Origin: Cyrtodaria siliqua
Taxonomy: Eukaryota; Mollusca; Bivalvia; Adapedonta; Hiatellidae
Reading direction: 5' to 3'
NCBI GenBank assembly: GCA_037043455.1
Contig: JAWPHD010011251.1
Span: 21,636 to 85,635 of the forward strand
Length of the DNA stretch: 64,000 nt
Below are positions 1 to 10,636 of this stretch, in pieces. The notes beneath the pieces are model-generated. The model saw only the letters and a list, made by a program, of their open reading frames with translations, made no database searches and was not told the origin of the DNA. Made by a program: the position numbers and the translations under genes. The stretch's first letter is position 1. Each line of letters begins with the position of its first letter.

Positions 1-356
1 ACATGTTACACTTATATACACATGTTACACTTATATACACTTATGTTATACTTGTATATAGTGATGTTATACTTGTTGTATATAACAATGTTACATTTGT
101 ATACACTAGTGTTACACTTGTATACAGTTATGTTTCTGGTGTATACACGGATGTTACACTTGTCTCCACTGATGTTACACCTGTCTCCACTGATGTAACA
201 CGTGTATATACCGATGTAACACTTGTATACACTGATGTTAAACGTGAATACCCTGATGCCACACTTGTTTGTATCGATGTTACAAGTGTATATACTTCGA
301 TGTAACATTTGGCTTTAACGGTGTTACACTTGTATATACTGATGCAACTCCGTCTA
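1..356. repeat. 21-bp minisatellite (left window edge)
   Basis: About 17 degenerate tandem copies of a 21-bp unit of the type tgttacacttgtatacactga run from the window edge to about 356. The unit length is a multiple of three, so both strands stay open for about 100 codons (VTLVYTD repeats on the plus strand). This is a by-product of the period and not evidence of a gene. The array may continue beyond the window. Confidence 0.85.
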
Positions 357-504
357 AATGTAATGTTCTAAGTTTGTTCGCGTGTTCGACATGTTTGCTT
401 GAATCCTTTTTGTCTTTTTTAATTACTGTTTAGAAAAATAGAAACTAATGAATTAATAAAATTACAACTTTCATATAATTTGTAAAGTATTGTTAAATAC
501 TTAC

Positions 505-562
505 ATGCATCCACCATTGCTAAAAACACAACTAGTACAATGACCAACACACATGTCTTCAT
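505..562 (-). CDS. first exon of a small secreted-peptide gene (signal peptide)
   Basis: The exon is 58 nt and starts at an ATG at 562. It encodes MKTCVLVIVLVVFLAMVDA, a classic signal peptide: a Lys near the N terminus, a hydrophobic core and an Ala-x-Ala-like end. It stops at a consensus donor (GCAT then GTAAGT, with GT at 504-503) in phase 1, so the next residue is split across the intron. The same design (signal peptide, then a phase-1 GTAAGT-type donor) is seen at 7633 and 12396 and in variant form at 14797. The remaining exons must lie to the left, behind the 21-bp minisatellite or outside the window; I could not find them. The product is unrecognised. The inference is a small secreted peptide, and the main doubt is that only one exon is visible. 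Confidence 0.5.
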
Positions 563-1267
563 GGTTCCGATACAAGCGAGGCGTTCAGAGCAATATTTCT
601 AAAAAATATGTGTGTATATTTGAAATTACTTTTTGCGCCGCAGATGTTGTTGAATATCAAAACAAATAGGCCAGGGACATTCTTATTAGCATATTTTGGT
701 AACAAACATAAATCTAATGATGACATTGTGTATACATAGTATCATTATTCAAAACCTCCTCGTTGATAACGGGGAACCAGTCAAATCTGCCTAGTTGTTG
801 AACGGAAGCCAACGCAATCTTAGTGACAGTTTATAATATTTTATATATTAAAACGTCACGCTTAAAAACTCTTAATGTATTCATGGAGTTATTTTACTTG
901 ACATATAAATATATCAGTCTGAAATTGTAGTTGACAGACAGACATATAGATAAATATAGGTAGTAATTCATAAGGGACTTTGAGGAGTTGAGAAGTACTT
1001 GTTTTTATATGCAATAAATTAATTTATGCATCATTTAACTGACAACAAAAGTTAAAAACGATATTAAGGAACGCATATAAATTGTGTATTAAGTTTTCCG
1101 CATACAAATTTATCTCAGGAGTTACTTGAGAACTGAATACTGTATTAACAACAGTATGTTAACATTTCTAACTAAAATGACACCAAATTCAACTCTAATC
1201 ACTTCGGTAATTTTGGACGGTTCTTAAATAATCATATACATGCGTATACATAAATAAAGAATAAAAA
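563..1267. other. no gene seen
   Basis: AT-rich non-coding sequence upstream of the minus-strand signal-peptide exon. It should contain that gene's promoter, but no convincing TATA box could be placed. Confidence 0.5.
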
Positions 1268-1445
1268 AAATACCATGCTGTATCCTATAAGTAGGCAGCT
1301 ATAATAGGCAATATAAGTGTAACACGAGGATGATCATGTATATATGAATATAAAACAAAAGCCTAGAAAACCACACAGCAAGTTCTTGCTGACTGTGCAA
1401 CCGCCAGAGCAACATGAGAATAAATCGTTAAGGTTATTGGAGGTT
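1268..1445 (-). repeat. copy of a dispersed repeat family
   Basis: The segment with TGTATCCTATAAGTAGGCAG, followed by CATGTATATATGAATATAAA and GCCTAGAAAACCACACAG, aligns by eye with 29,010-29,300 (same orientation). That copy in turn is the reverse-strand homologue of 28,515-28,725 and 30,788-30,995. It looks like an old interspersed element whose class I cannot name. Confidence 0.5.
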
Positions 1446-1585
1446 AACATCATACGTTAACGTACTCAACCCGATTTTGAATTTTAGATTTGTTCTAGTC
1501 AAAAAACAACAACTTAAAAATAAGTCGCGATCTAGTTTCCCATTTTAATCAGCGATATACACAAAAACGTAAACCCTTCTTCGAA

Positions 1586-1749
1586 AACTTTAATTTTAAA
1601 TACAAGCATATTTTATTCCTGTTCTAATAATTCATAATATGTACTGATGATGAACACAGTAAATTTCGAAATTTACTGTGTTCATCATCAGTACATATTA
1701 TGAATTATTAGAACAGGAATAAAATATGCTTGTATTTAAAATTAAAGTT
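1586..1749. repeat. perfect 164-bp palindrome without spacer
   Basis: The sequence from 1586 to 1667 is exactly the reverse complement of 1668 to 1749. The axis lies within TTCGAA at 1667/1668, and I checked the two arms in segments without finding a mismatch. The symmetry stops abruptly at 1585/1750. There is no loop, so it could extrude as a cruciform. Perfect arms with no spacer indicate either a very recent fold-back event or a sequencing or assembly snap-back artefact. Confidence 0.93.
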
Positions 1750-2814
1750 CTCAGCAGGATGATGAATATGAATGAAAAATGTGTTTTATAATGCGCAATT
1801 ACACATTGTGTTGTTGCCCTAGTTTCATCACAAGAGCGTTTTTATCATCATTTCCCCGTGTGACTGCCGGGGTAGAATACAACCACTGCACATCCCGCTA
1901 GAGGCAGAGGGGTAATACCCCATCCCCACTCTCACCCCCTTTCGTGTTCATCGTTCTTTATCATGCTCATATAAGGTCTTCATCATGACACCGCGTATGC
2001 AAACGTGGAAACGTGCCTCCATCGTAAATGGAGTGTCTAGTATAGAATTTGCAGCAACTCTATAGTTCTGAAGGTAAGATGGTTCTAGGCCCATTCTACA
2101 TATTTTATCCTGATGTTGATGGATGTTAATGGAGGATGAGCCTCGCATATTTATTCCTGATAGGCGCAATATACCCTTGCATGTGTTGGTGCGCCGTAAA
2201 ACCCAATTCAGTTCCATTCCATTCAATTATCATTTATGTCAGGAACAGCATGAACGGCCTTTCTGGTTGGCATTATATCACTGGAGGCTGTTCCGATTGT
2301 TCGTCGAATGGCTTTGAGGTGTTACTTACATGTCCCTGGTCCCTTGAGATCATCGAACACTTATCCCATGGGATCATCGAACCCGATATGTGTGACTGTA
2401 TAGAAGACCACATGGTTTTTAATTAGAACTTTAGTTGGGGATAACCTCTATTTCCGTCAAGTATTTCACTTCTTTTCTTTCTGTTTCCTTGTTTCCTTGT
2501 TTCCTTGTTCAGTTCTTCTTTTTTTTCATTCTAATTACTTGCCATTTTTTTCTTCAAACCTACCCATACACATTTTCAATTTAAAATGTGTTGTTAGAAA
2601 TGTTTACCCGATCCAAAATGCCATTATACACTACTCAAGTTTGTTAAGCAGCAAGATTTCAATTCGACATTTTACGGTGATTGGTTTTACCAACAGCATA
2701 ACACTCAACATTTAAGTTTGTTTTACAATTAATTTATCTAAAATACAGACGAAAACATCGTGTGTGTTTTTGCATGTCACCCTACAAAATACAAGTTTGC
2801 ATTGCTACAAGAAG
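1750..2814. other. no convincing gene; one open stretch on the minus strand
   Basis: The stretch begins with a more GC-rich part (1850-1945) that looks like interspersed repeat sequence. A 92-codon minus-strand frame (2226-1948) matches no family I know. A second open minus-strand stretch of 28 codons starts at an ATG near 2421 and ends at a GTAAGT donor near 2330; it is too short to accept. The rest is T-rich spacer. Confidence 0.35.
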
Positions 2815-2872
2815 AAACAACCGTGATATGACAGATATATTGTTAAAAGCGCCGTTAAACCCTAGACATAAA
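2815..2872 (+). repeat. SINE tail fragment
   Basis: GTGATATGACAGATATATTG followed by TTAAAAGCGCCGTTAAACC matches the tail of the fuller SINE at 20,165-20,430 (GTGATATGACTGAAATATTG). This tail type is common in molluscan SINEs. Only the 3' end is present here. Confidence 0.65.
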
Positions 2873-3859
2873 TGCAAACCTTATTTGAATGAAAATAGTG
2901 TCATTAATACTGCAATCGGTTGTAAATGAAGGTGTGGATTGCTATTGTAGATGGCACTAGAATATGTTTAATTGGCATTTTGATGACTTTAAGTGTTGCA
3001 CGCTGACATTTACACCCACGTGCCACTCACAAATGTCTTTTTTGACAACATACTCGTGCATTTTAAGGCGAATATGAAAATGGAATTATTGTCTGCATTG
3101 TTCAACTTCAGGATGTCAGGTATTTTATGACTTCGGTGCTGGCAATAAAAACAATTCACTTCGAAAGTGCTCTTTCTTTCGTTTAAGTTAATATGTGTGT
3201 ATATTTAAGAAATAGAAAACTGTTTACGGTGAGTCATCGTTTATTGCATCACGTTTTGGAGTTCATTTCACGGCCCGAACAGAGTGAATATGGCTTGGGG
3301 TTTTTCACGTTTATTTTCCTCATCCACGATAAAAAAGTAAGCAGAAATCTTCTTTCTAATTTGGTTTTCGACCTTTACTGATCTATACCAAAGATTAATT
3401 GTTAGAGACCTAAATTTGCCGAGCGGACATATTCGGCACTTAAGTGTGATCCAATATTTTCGCGGACACACTGGCACGTTGCAGACATATTGGCACCCTG
3501 CATATATATCGCACGAAATTTGATATAGGGTTTACCTTTTACAAAATACAAAATACACATTGTTTAGGACTTTTCGTCTAACGTCTCACTGATTAATGTT
3601 ACCAACTTAATTGCTACATTTAGACGGACACAAAGCAATCTTAAGTTGTATAAAGAACATTAAAATGAGCACCTCAGTTTATTAATCCTGTGTCACTTTG
3701 ACTTTAAAACTGCTTGGATATAATTAATAACAATTTGAGATTTCTATTGTCTTCGTTATACTATCAAAACTTAAAATATATTATTGGTGCAGTATAATAA
3801 TATTATATAGTTAGTAATATGTAATATATTGCCCATTAGAACAAGCTTTAACTACGTTG
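2873..3859. other. no gene seen
   Basis: AT-rich spacer. Short open frames at 3193-3381 and 3477-3268 overlap on opposite strands and resemble nothing known. Confidence 0.5.
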
Positions 3860-3950
3860 ATTATGAATGAACGAATGGTGTTTTACGGCATGTCGACAAA
3901 AATAGGTCATATCGTGAGTAGAAACTGATGAGAATGAAAAGTGGGCGTTG
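3860..3950 (+). mobile_element. SINE-like element, 5' fragment
   Basis: GAATGAACGAATGGTGTTTT followed by ACGGCATGTCGACA and GTCATAT is closely related to the start of the 453-bp element at 55,661-56,113. That copy has target duplications, so this is read as a truncated member of the same family. Confidence 0.6.
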
Positions 3951-4214
3951 GTAAACACGCTTAACCGGTTTGGTGAAATATATTACCCCATGAAATCATA
4001 TTGTCACAGATAAACACCAAGGTAACGACATGCCCAATTAAGTCGTATTGTTACACTAGTCCATCTTTTGTGAAATCCTTCTATGGAGCACGACGTGATT
4101 GATATCTTTTTTTCACACTGGTTGTTTTTATAATTACAAACTGGGGGAGGGGTGGTGGTCGAAATATGATGAACCGTCATACAACATTGAATTTAAAGAA
4201 CCATGTTCACCAGT

Positions 4215-4910
4215 GTGGTTCAATGTAACACAATTAATTATAGTATACATTCATTTTTCAATAACAAAAGTGGTTCAATAAAACAAAATTAATTATAGTC
4301 TACATTCATTTTCCAATAACAAAAGTGGTTCAATGTAACACAATTAATTATAGTCTACATTCAATGGTTCAATGTAACACAATTAATTATAGTCTACATT
4401 CATTTTCCAAAAACAAAAGTGGTTCAATGTAACACAATTAATTATAGTCTACATTCATTTTCCAATAACAAAAGTGGTTCAATGTAACACAATTAATTAT
4501 AGTCTACATTTATTTTCCAATAACAAAAGTGGTTCAATGTAACACAATTAATTATAGTCTTCATTTATTTTCCAATAACAAAAGTGGTTCGATGTAACAC
4601 AATTAATTATAGTCTACATTCATTTTCCAATAACAAAAGTGGTTCAATGTAACACAATTAATTATAGTCTACATTCGTTTTCCTATAACAAAAGTGGTTC
4701 AATGTAACACAATTAATTATAGTCTACATTCATTTTCCAATAACAAAAGTGGTTCAATGTAACACAATTAATTAAAGTCTACATTCATTTTCCAATAACA
4801 AAAGTGGTTCAATGTAACAAATTATAGTCTACATTCATTTTCCAATAACAAAAGTGGTTCAATGTAACACAATTAATTATAGACTACATTCATTTTCCAA
4901 TAACAAAAGG
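4215..4910. repeat. 55-bp minisatellite
   Basis: About 13 copies of a 55-bp unit that begins GTGGTTCAATGTAACACAAT and ends CATTTTCCAATAACAAAA. The copies are very similar, with a few shortened ones (near 4360 and 4820), which indicates recent expansion. No coding potential. Confidence 0.93.
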
Positions 4911-5124
4911 ATTCCCGGCGGTTAAATATTAAAAGGAGCATGTCGTTATGACGTGGTTAATAATATCTTTAGGACGTATATTCTTGAAAATGACTAGTCG
5001 ACTTAAACATTAATCAAGATCATCTCGACGCTTATTGTAAATACAAACCTCTTGACCTTTTGCACATAAAAGTATTTGAAAACGGAAAGGCATGTCCGTA
5101 GTTTTATTGTTATTATAGTAGTTT

Positions 5125-6240
5125 TGACCATCCACATTAGTTCGTCGATATTAATTCCCTCCTTGTTTATTTATTATTCGTGCTTATGTTTGATAATTGC
5201 ACTGGAAGGAGAAGTAATTAATGGGAACAATTTGATTTTGTGCAGTACTTTCAAAGTACTATTTTAACAAATATCCTGATATAGTTTTGACAATATATTA
5301 AACTAGTTTTTTCTTTAAACTGTATGTGCAGGAATGTACTCTTTAAGTACAAGTTGTTGTGCAGTGGGTATGTTGTGAAATGAATATTTAAAACACGGAG
5401 AGTTAATTCACTGAATTTAACGGAGCTTGTATTTTCCGCGTTTTATTGGCATTTAACATTATACATATTTTTATGTAAAATATACGGCACATTATGATAT
5501 AGAAGCATATATAGATCTATAAGAAGGTTGCATCACTAAAATGTTGTCGGGCGCCGTGTATTAAACGATGGAAACAATGAGCTTGGGAACCAATTGTTTT
5601 GGCGGGAAAACTCCGTGTTGCCACTAAGTTCAGGAACCAGTTACTGCTTTCAGAATACAATCTGCAGTATAGACTTGCTAGGTAAAGATAGATAGTCTAT
5701 ACGAGTCCTATAGCTATCTGCGCGAAATACCGTAGACGAAACGGACGATATTGGATTTTCATATTTAATGACGTTAGTCTTACAGGTTATTTCTGAAAAT
5801 CGTAGTAGTACTAAATATCGTCGATTATTTATTCAAAATATGTGTTACATTCCTACCGTCGAACTGATGCTTTGCATCTTCAATCTTTTCTTGTTAATTT
5901 ATTGTCTTTCTGTCGTTCTGTATATATTGTTTAGAAGGTGTGTCTTGGACTTGTAAGTGAGGAAGTGTCGATTCTTACAGATGGCGGGAGGTATACAGTA
6001 CTGGTTGTACCCAGGAGAGGTGGGTGGTTTGCCTCCACGACAAAAAAAATCGACCGTCATACATAACCTGACATGTGTTGAAAATGACGTAAAACATCAT
6101 ACAAACAAACAAAATGCGTTTTTATCAGCCAATCAGAAACAATACCAGAATCTCGTTAAAATGTCTGCCGCTTCAAACTAATTTTTAAAGAAAGGTTCTT
6201 GACGCTTGTCTTAAAAACAAGCAAGCGTCGCAAATGCTGC
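5125..6240 (+). pseudogene. decayed paralogue of the secreted-peptide gene at 17946 (-)
   Basis: Two blocks match the minus-strand gene at 17946-17758. Block 1 (5125-5213) shares its 5' flank (GACCATCC..CATT..AGTTCGTCGATAT) and then a signal-peptide-like stretch (LIPSLFIYYSCLCLIIALEGE), but the start codon is lost. Similarity continues upstream to about 5035 (TTGTAAATACAAAC). Block 2 (6129-6240) follows an acceptor (gcgtttttatcag) and shares CAGCCAATC..GAAAC.ATACCAG, giving ANQKQYQNLVKMS, then VLDACLKNKQASQM against VLDICLEKKQASQM in the intact copy. About 10 extra bases and a stop separate those two parts. Roughly 0.9 kb, presumably intron, lies between the blocks. Inference: a pseudogene or a heavily altered paralogue with the ancestral intron still present. 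Confidence 0.55.
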
Positions 6241-7015
6241 TTTTACATGAATATATACCGGTATTTGCCCGTAAGAACTGTAGTGAACAAACAACTGTAT
6301 GGTTTTTTAATCTGAAATAAAATTGAACAATTCTGTCATAAAAGGATGTCAAATGAACTGGAGGCAATCTTAAAGAGAGATTGGTGTCAATGCAAATGAT
6401 AGTTTGATTCAATAAGCCACATGTTACATTCATTTTAATTAATGTTTACGAAGATTTGGCATGAAATTTGAACGACCCAGCTGGTTGTTGTTGCTAACTC
6501 ATAAATAGTAAATGAAATGGGGGTTTATACTGCTAACGGTCGAACATAATCATGGGGAAAATGACACCAACTGTATGAAAAATATGTATCATTTATGGCA
6601 ATAATGCTTTATATGACCAGTAAAGGATTTTGCATTCCCAAGCAATATAATTAAAGTTAAAACAATATTTGCTTTTTCGTCTATTTATATTTTTGTTATT
6701 TTCATTTTATGAAATGCGGTAGATCTAGATCTACTGTTCCTCTTGTTTCAGCAAAGGGTTTTCAGCAATAACATGAGCAATTTTAACAATACGCACATAA
6801 ATAATATATCATTGCAACTGTCATTTTTTAAGAAATCTCAAATAACTTAACGGTTAGCCCTAATATTTTGCTATATACAACCCATTAAAACCATTTTTGG
6901 ATAAACATTCTAAATATTTGTGTTATGTTTGTTGCTACAGAATTTTGCATTGACACATGTTGTTTATTTCTCAACCAATCTTGAAAAGTAAGGTATTTTT
7001 ATTTACCACAAAAAA
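6241..7015. other. no gene seen
   Basis: AT-rich spacer downstream of the decayed paralogue. The 82-codon minus-strand frame at 6433-6185 runs antisense to its last exon and is not a gene. Confidence 0.5.
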
Positions 7016-7110
7016 CGATATGACGGGCAGTAAGGCATAACCCGTCATATCGGCCCTCGACCAATATCGGCCCTCAGGCTAGAGCCTTCGGACAGATATT
7101 GAGGTCTCGG
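7016..7110. repeat. hairpin-bearing repeat
   Basis: Arms CGATATGACGGG (7016-7027) and CCCGTCATATCG (7041-7052) are perfect complements around a 13-nt loop. A nested GGCCCTC repeat and CTAGAGCCTTCGGAC follow. It looks like the end of a short palindromic interspersed element. Confidence 0.6.
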
Positions 7111-7632
7111 TCGCTAATTATTAAACGTTATCGGTGGATGACGTCTATCTCAGTAACCCTTTATTGACGCCATCACTCAACATCACAGTTAGTCATTTGT
7201 GTGTTCGGAGTTAGTTATTACTGATTAAGCAACTATGAATATTCTTTCAATCTGTCACCAATAGAAATATATCAAAATGTTTTATTAAGTTCGGATGAGT
7301 ATCACGGCCATTCACCTATGAACCTAAGGACATAACACCGTTTGATTTTTGTCAGTAAAACATTAACTGTCATTACTAGCGATTATTTAAAATGCTGACA
7401 TTTCCAAATAGTAATGTATGTCGTTAACTGGCGCGTCCAACTTTGCCGTGTTACAAAGATTGATTCCTTTACATCATTTGTATTTTGACAACTTTATTGC
7501 GTTTCGGTACTAATGTATTATACTTAAAATGTTTTAAGCATACCTCTGTGTGGCAAAGACAGTGAAGGATTTATCAAGATCGGGCTTCACATTTTTATCT
7601 GGTTTGGAATTTAAACGAAAACAAATACAAAT

Positions 7633-7929
7633 ATGTTATTTCGTCTGCTACTGTTGGTTGTGTGCATGCTGACTGCAGCTTCGGCGATACCTTGGCAAAA
7701 TCTAGCTATGTACAGTAAGTATAAAATGGTCTCTCCTCTTCTATTAGTTTTTTATTATTTGTTTTCAAGCCCTCCTCCGATAAAAACGTTATTTAAATTA
7801 TGTTTTTCCCGTAGAGAATTTGATTTTTTTGTTTTTTTATTTTTTATTTTACCTCCTACCAAACTTGAATTGAACATTTCATTCTCTTTTCTTTCCCAAG
7901 AAAGTGTTATGGCACTTCTCTGTCTTTAA
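7633..7929 (+). CDS. small secreted-peptide gene, signal peptide plus short tail
   Basis: The ATG at 7633 opens MLFRLLLLVVCMLTAASAIP, a strong signal peptide with an A-S-A cleavage motif. After 82 nt (phase 1) comes a GTAAGTATAA donor at 7715. It is nearly the same donor sequence, after a similar exon, as at 12481. The best acceptor is the pyrimidine-rich stretch ending in AG at 7899-7900. Joining there keeps the frame and gives a product of only 36 residues ending KSVMALLCL with the stop at 7929; AATAAA follows at 7940-7945. Read without splicing, the frame is also open to the same stop (98 codons, because the 186-nt intron is a multiple of three). The intron-derived residues are low-complexity F/L/P, so splicing is the better reading. 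A true second exon farther away is possible. Function unknown. Confidence 0.45.
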   Translation: MLFRLLLLVVCMLTAASAIPWQNLAMYSKYKMVSPLLLVFYYLFSSPPPIKTLFKLCFSRREFDFFVFLFFILPPTKLELNISFSFLSQESVMALLCL

Positions 7930-7939
7930 GATGTGTAGT

Positions 7940-7945
7940 AATAAA
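7940..7945 (+). terminator. AATAAA polyadenylation signal
   Basis: AATAAA lies 11 nt after the stop codon of the gene starting at 7633. In such AT-rich DNA a chance match is possible; its position right after the stop makes it plausible. Confidence 0.35.
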
Positions 7946-7977
7946 AGACCTAAAGGTAGTATCAAATGGTCAGCAAA

Positions 7978-8130
7978 CATATGACGCGCTTTTTTTAAAA
8001 AAGCATCAAAGCGTCACGTGACCGTGCAATAGTAGATCTGTGTCAGTGACGCGCTTGTTTAAATGAACAAAGGAAGCAGATACAATGTACTAGTGCACGC
8101 TAAATTTACTATTGCACGATCACGTGATGA
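7978..8130. repeat. inverted repeat with CACGTG boxes
   Basis: TCACGTGACCGTGCAATAGT (from about 8014) and its near complement ending in GCACGATCACGTGA (about 8107-8128) form arms of about 22 bp with two mismatches, around 70 bp. GACGCGCTT also occurs twice (7983, 8048). Probably a small palindromic transposon remnant. Confidence 0.6.
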
Positions 8131-8249
8131 ACTATTGAACGGTTGGCATATTTCTAATGAGAATGGTCAAAACTGTTTAATCACACCTGACTGCTTTTAG
8201 ACCAATGAAAACGCTTATATTTTATGATATAGAATAATACAAAATAGTC

Positions 8250-8350
8250 GGCTAACATGTACATAGGGTATCAAATGGTCGTCAGCTAACATATGTACAT
8301 AGTGTATCAAATGGTCGGATAACGTATGAAATGGTCGGCTAACGTGTACA
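8250..8350. repeat. short tandem repeat of about 30-40 bp
   Basis: Three imperfect copies of TATCAAATGGTCG..GCTAAC.TATGTACATAG occur between 8250 and 8350, with an isolated related copy at 7960-7982. Confidence 0.55.
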
Positions 8351-8359
8351 CATAGAGTA

Positions 8360-9180
8360 TACAATTCCTTTCGGTTAATAGTCATTTCCTTGGATGAATA
8401 GTTTTAACCATCGACCTCACCAAAAGTAGATATATTATAAATAATTTGTTTTCTTCGTTATTCTACCATAGCCTTGAATATATTATTGGCGAAATATAAT
8501 CAGCAATTTGTAATATGCAAAAGCATTAATTTTATCGCGTGTCATTTTAAGGCTGAATTGTTACAATATTTTTTTCTCGTACATCAGCTTATGAATCAAA
8601 GTCGATGATTTCTCATCTTTCACACATAACTCTTTTCTCGTAGTCATATTGGGTTGTCTTGTTTTATATTTCTATACATAATCAAGGATTATCATAACGT
8701 GGTTCCGCCTTAATTCCATTAAGGGATTGGAAAGCATGTATTAGCAGGATTTTATAAAGGATATTTTGACAATAAAACACGTTTAAGAACATTATTTCTG
8801 ACAAAATACGATAACCTGTTTAAAATTACATATTAATTGTGTTAATTTTACAATAGACAAACATTTAAAGCCGAAATTAAGGTTTTATTTCATACCCCCA
8901 GCCGACCACGTTTTCGCTTTTTGGAGAAGGGGTTGGATAGGGTATGAAAGTTAATACTCGGACCGCGTAATGCGACTCGCCTTAGGTGCCTTTCGTACAT
9001 CACCAGCCGAAAGTCTATATGTTGAAGCAAACTAACCATCACTACCTCATAGACGGGACAAATTAGCCCTTCAGTATGCCATTAAATTACAATCTAACCT
9101 TTCAAACCCAACTTTCGTTTTTAATCCTAGTTATGAACCTCTTTTTGGATCGAAAACCGAAGGCTATTCGACCAGTTGGT
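8360..9180. other. no gene seen
   Basis: Spacer. A weak inverted repeat (TTCATACCC at about 8889 and GGGTATGAA at about 8939) and a 20-nt match to the 3' LINE fragment at 18,949 (CATAGACGGGACAAATTA at about 9049) suggest worn repeat pieces. Confidence 0.4.
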
Positions 9181-9181
9181 C

Positions 9182-10165
9182 ACGTCCCACTCAACTAGTC
9201 CGATCATTGAACGGTAGTACATACCACGCCCAACTCAACTATCGCGATCATTGTGCGGTGGTACATACCACGCCCAACTCCACTAGCCCGATCATTGTGC
9301 GATGGTATATACCACGCCCCACGCAACTATCCCGATCATTTTGCGGTGGTACATACCACGCCCAACTCATCTAGACCGATCATTGTACGGTAGTACATAC
9401 CACGCCCCACTCAACTAGCCCGATCATTGTACGGTAGACCTCGCCCCATTCAACAATCCCGACTATTTTACATATATTAATTTTAGATAAGTGCACAACG
9501 CAGTTACACTTCTTCCTGAAAACAGAATCCCACACTCGCCCGCCTCAATTACAGATATCAATCCCGCGTTCTAGTATTAACCCGTGGCCCCAAATCTGGC
9601 ATCAGTTTACGGTGCCGCAGACAACGCCCCTACTTAACTCGGCCGATCATTGAGCGGTGGTACATACCACGCCCCAACTTAACTCGCCTGATTATTGTGC
9701 GGTGGTACAGACCACGACGCCACTCAACTTATCCGATCATAGTGAGGTGGTACATATCACGCCCCACTCAACTAGTCCGATCATTGAACGGTAGTACATA
9801 CCACGCCCAACTCAACTATCGCGATCATTGTGCGGTGGTACATACCACGCCCAACTCCACTAGCCCGATCATTGTGCGGTGGTACATACAACGCGCAGCT
9901 CAACTAGCCCGATCATTGTGCGGTAATACATACCACACCCAACTCAACCAGCCCGATCATTGTGCGATGGTATATACCACGCCCCACGCAACTATACCGA
10001 TCATTTTGCGGTGGTACATACCACGCCCAACTCATCTAGACCGATCATTGTATGGTAGTACATACCACGCCCCACTCAACTAGCCCGATCATTGTACGGT
10101 AGACCTCGCCCCATTCAACAATCCCGACCATTGTGCGATGGTTCTGACCACGCTCCACTCAACTA
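9182..10165. repeat. 44-45-bp satellite, block 1
   Basis: Tandem copies of a 44-45-bp unit: CGATCATTGTGCGGTGGTAC, then ATACCACGCCC, then AACTCAACTAGCC. Each unit carries a dyad, GTGGTA-CA-TACCAC. A non-satellite insert (about 9465-9610) splits the array. That insert and the copies after it recur almost exactly at 10,829-11,400, so the two blocks arose by segmental duplication. The open frame across 9697-10083 is a by-product of the repeats. Confidence 0.92.
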
Positions 10166-10173
10166 AAGTTATG

Positions 10174-10432
10174 GTTACGCGTAACATCTGTCGAGTTTAA
10201 CGTCAATCATAAGCTCCTGACCGACAAGGTCAAAACATGTATGTGTTATGCGTAAGCAAATAATGTTACGCGTAACCGTATGGTATCATTTTATTTGCGG
10301 GTTATGATTTGCTTAATCAAATGATGTTGAAGTTACGCGTTTCTTCATATTTGGCCTAATGGCAGCGTTTCAAAGAAGGTTACGCGTAGCCTAAACAATC
10401 TATGAAAACATGCTGTTATGGTCATGCGTGAC
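10174..10432. promoter_or_regulatory. cluster of six GTTACGCGTAAC-type palindromes
   Basis: Two perfect 12-bp palindromes GTTACGCGTAAC (10174-10185 and 10265-10276) and four variants (10245-10256, 10332-10343, 10379-10390, 10421-10432) lie within 260 bp, with spacings too irregular for a tandem repeat. CpG-rich palindromes are rare in this AT-rich DNA. They lie 240-500 bp upstream of the TATA-type promoter candidate at 10,674. Binding sites for a dimeric DNA-binding protein are one possibility; a degraded repeat is another. Confidence 0.4.
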
Positions 10433-10636
10433 GGCCTGCTTCTGGTTTCTTGGCTACGCTATGTTCTTCAGAACCAAGATATCTGTAAGTAAGGCAAGCC
10501 GACACTAGTAACAGTTTTGCTTTGACCCTGATGGCTAACCATAGGCATGAACATCGTCAAAATTGATATGTTATCAATGATGCAGTTAAGCAATCAAACT
10601 ACACTGATACTTTGAATTCGCCTGTCAATGTGATGG

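Noticed and set aside
1948..2226. 92-codon minus-strand gene
   Set aside because: No ATG-anchored family resemblance, overlapped by two plus-strand frames of similar length; kept only as a remark.
4215..4910. CRISPR-like array
   Set aside because: The 55-bp units are repeated as a whole with no unique spacers, and the DNA is animal. The same holds for the 34-, 44-, 33- and 66-bp arrays.
5076..5267. 63-codon frame with hydrophobic middle as an intact gene
   Set aside because: It has no ATG at its start, and comparison with the 17,946 gene shows it to be the decayed first exon of a paralogue.
5957..6181. 74-codon frame with an acceptor at 5,980 as a separate gene
   Set aside because: The nearest donor (GTAAGTG at 5,952) is only 29 nt before the acceptor, and the right part aligns with exon 2 of the 17,946 paralogue. 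The part before 6,129 is better seen as intron.
7633..7929. Unspliced 98-residue protein
   Set aside because: Residues after the GTAAGT donor are low-complexity F/L/P from AT-rich intron-like sequence, and a strong acceptor at 7,900 restores frame.
9697..10083. 128-codon frame across the satellite
   Set aside because: Repeating RWYIPRPTQL-like units reflect the 44-45-bp satellite; the frame is broken elsewhere in the array and lacks any gene context.
10424..10484. Sixth signal-peptide exon (MRDGLLLVSWLRYVL, phase-1 GTAAGT donor)
   Set aside because: Length and phase fit the family, but the peptide is too polar and starts within the palindrome cluster; likely chance.
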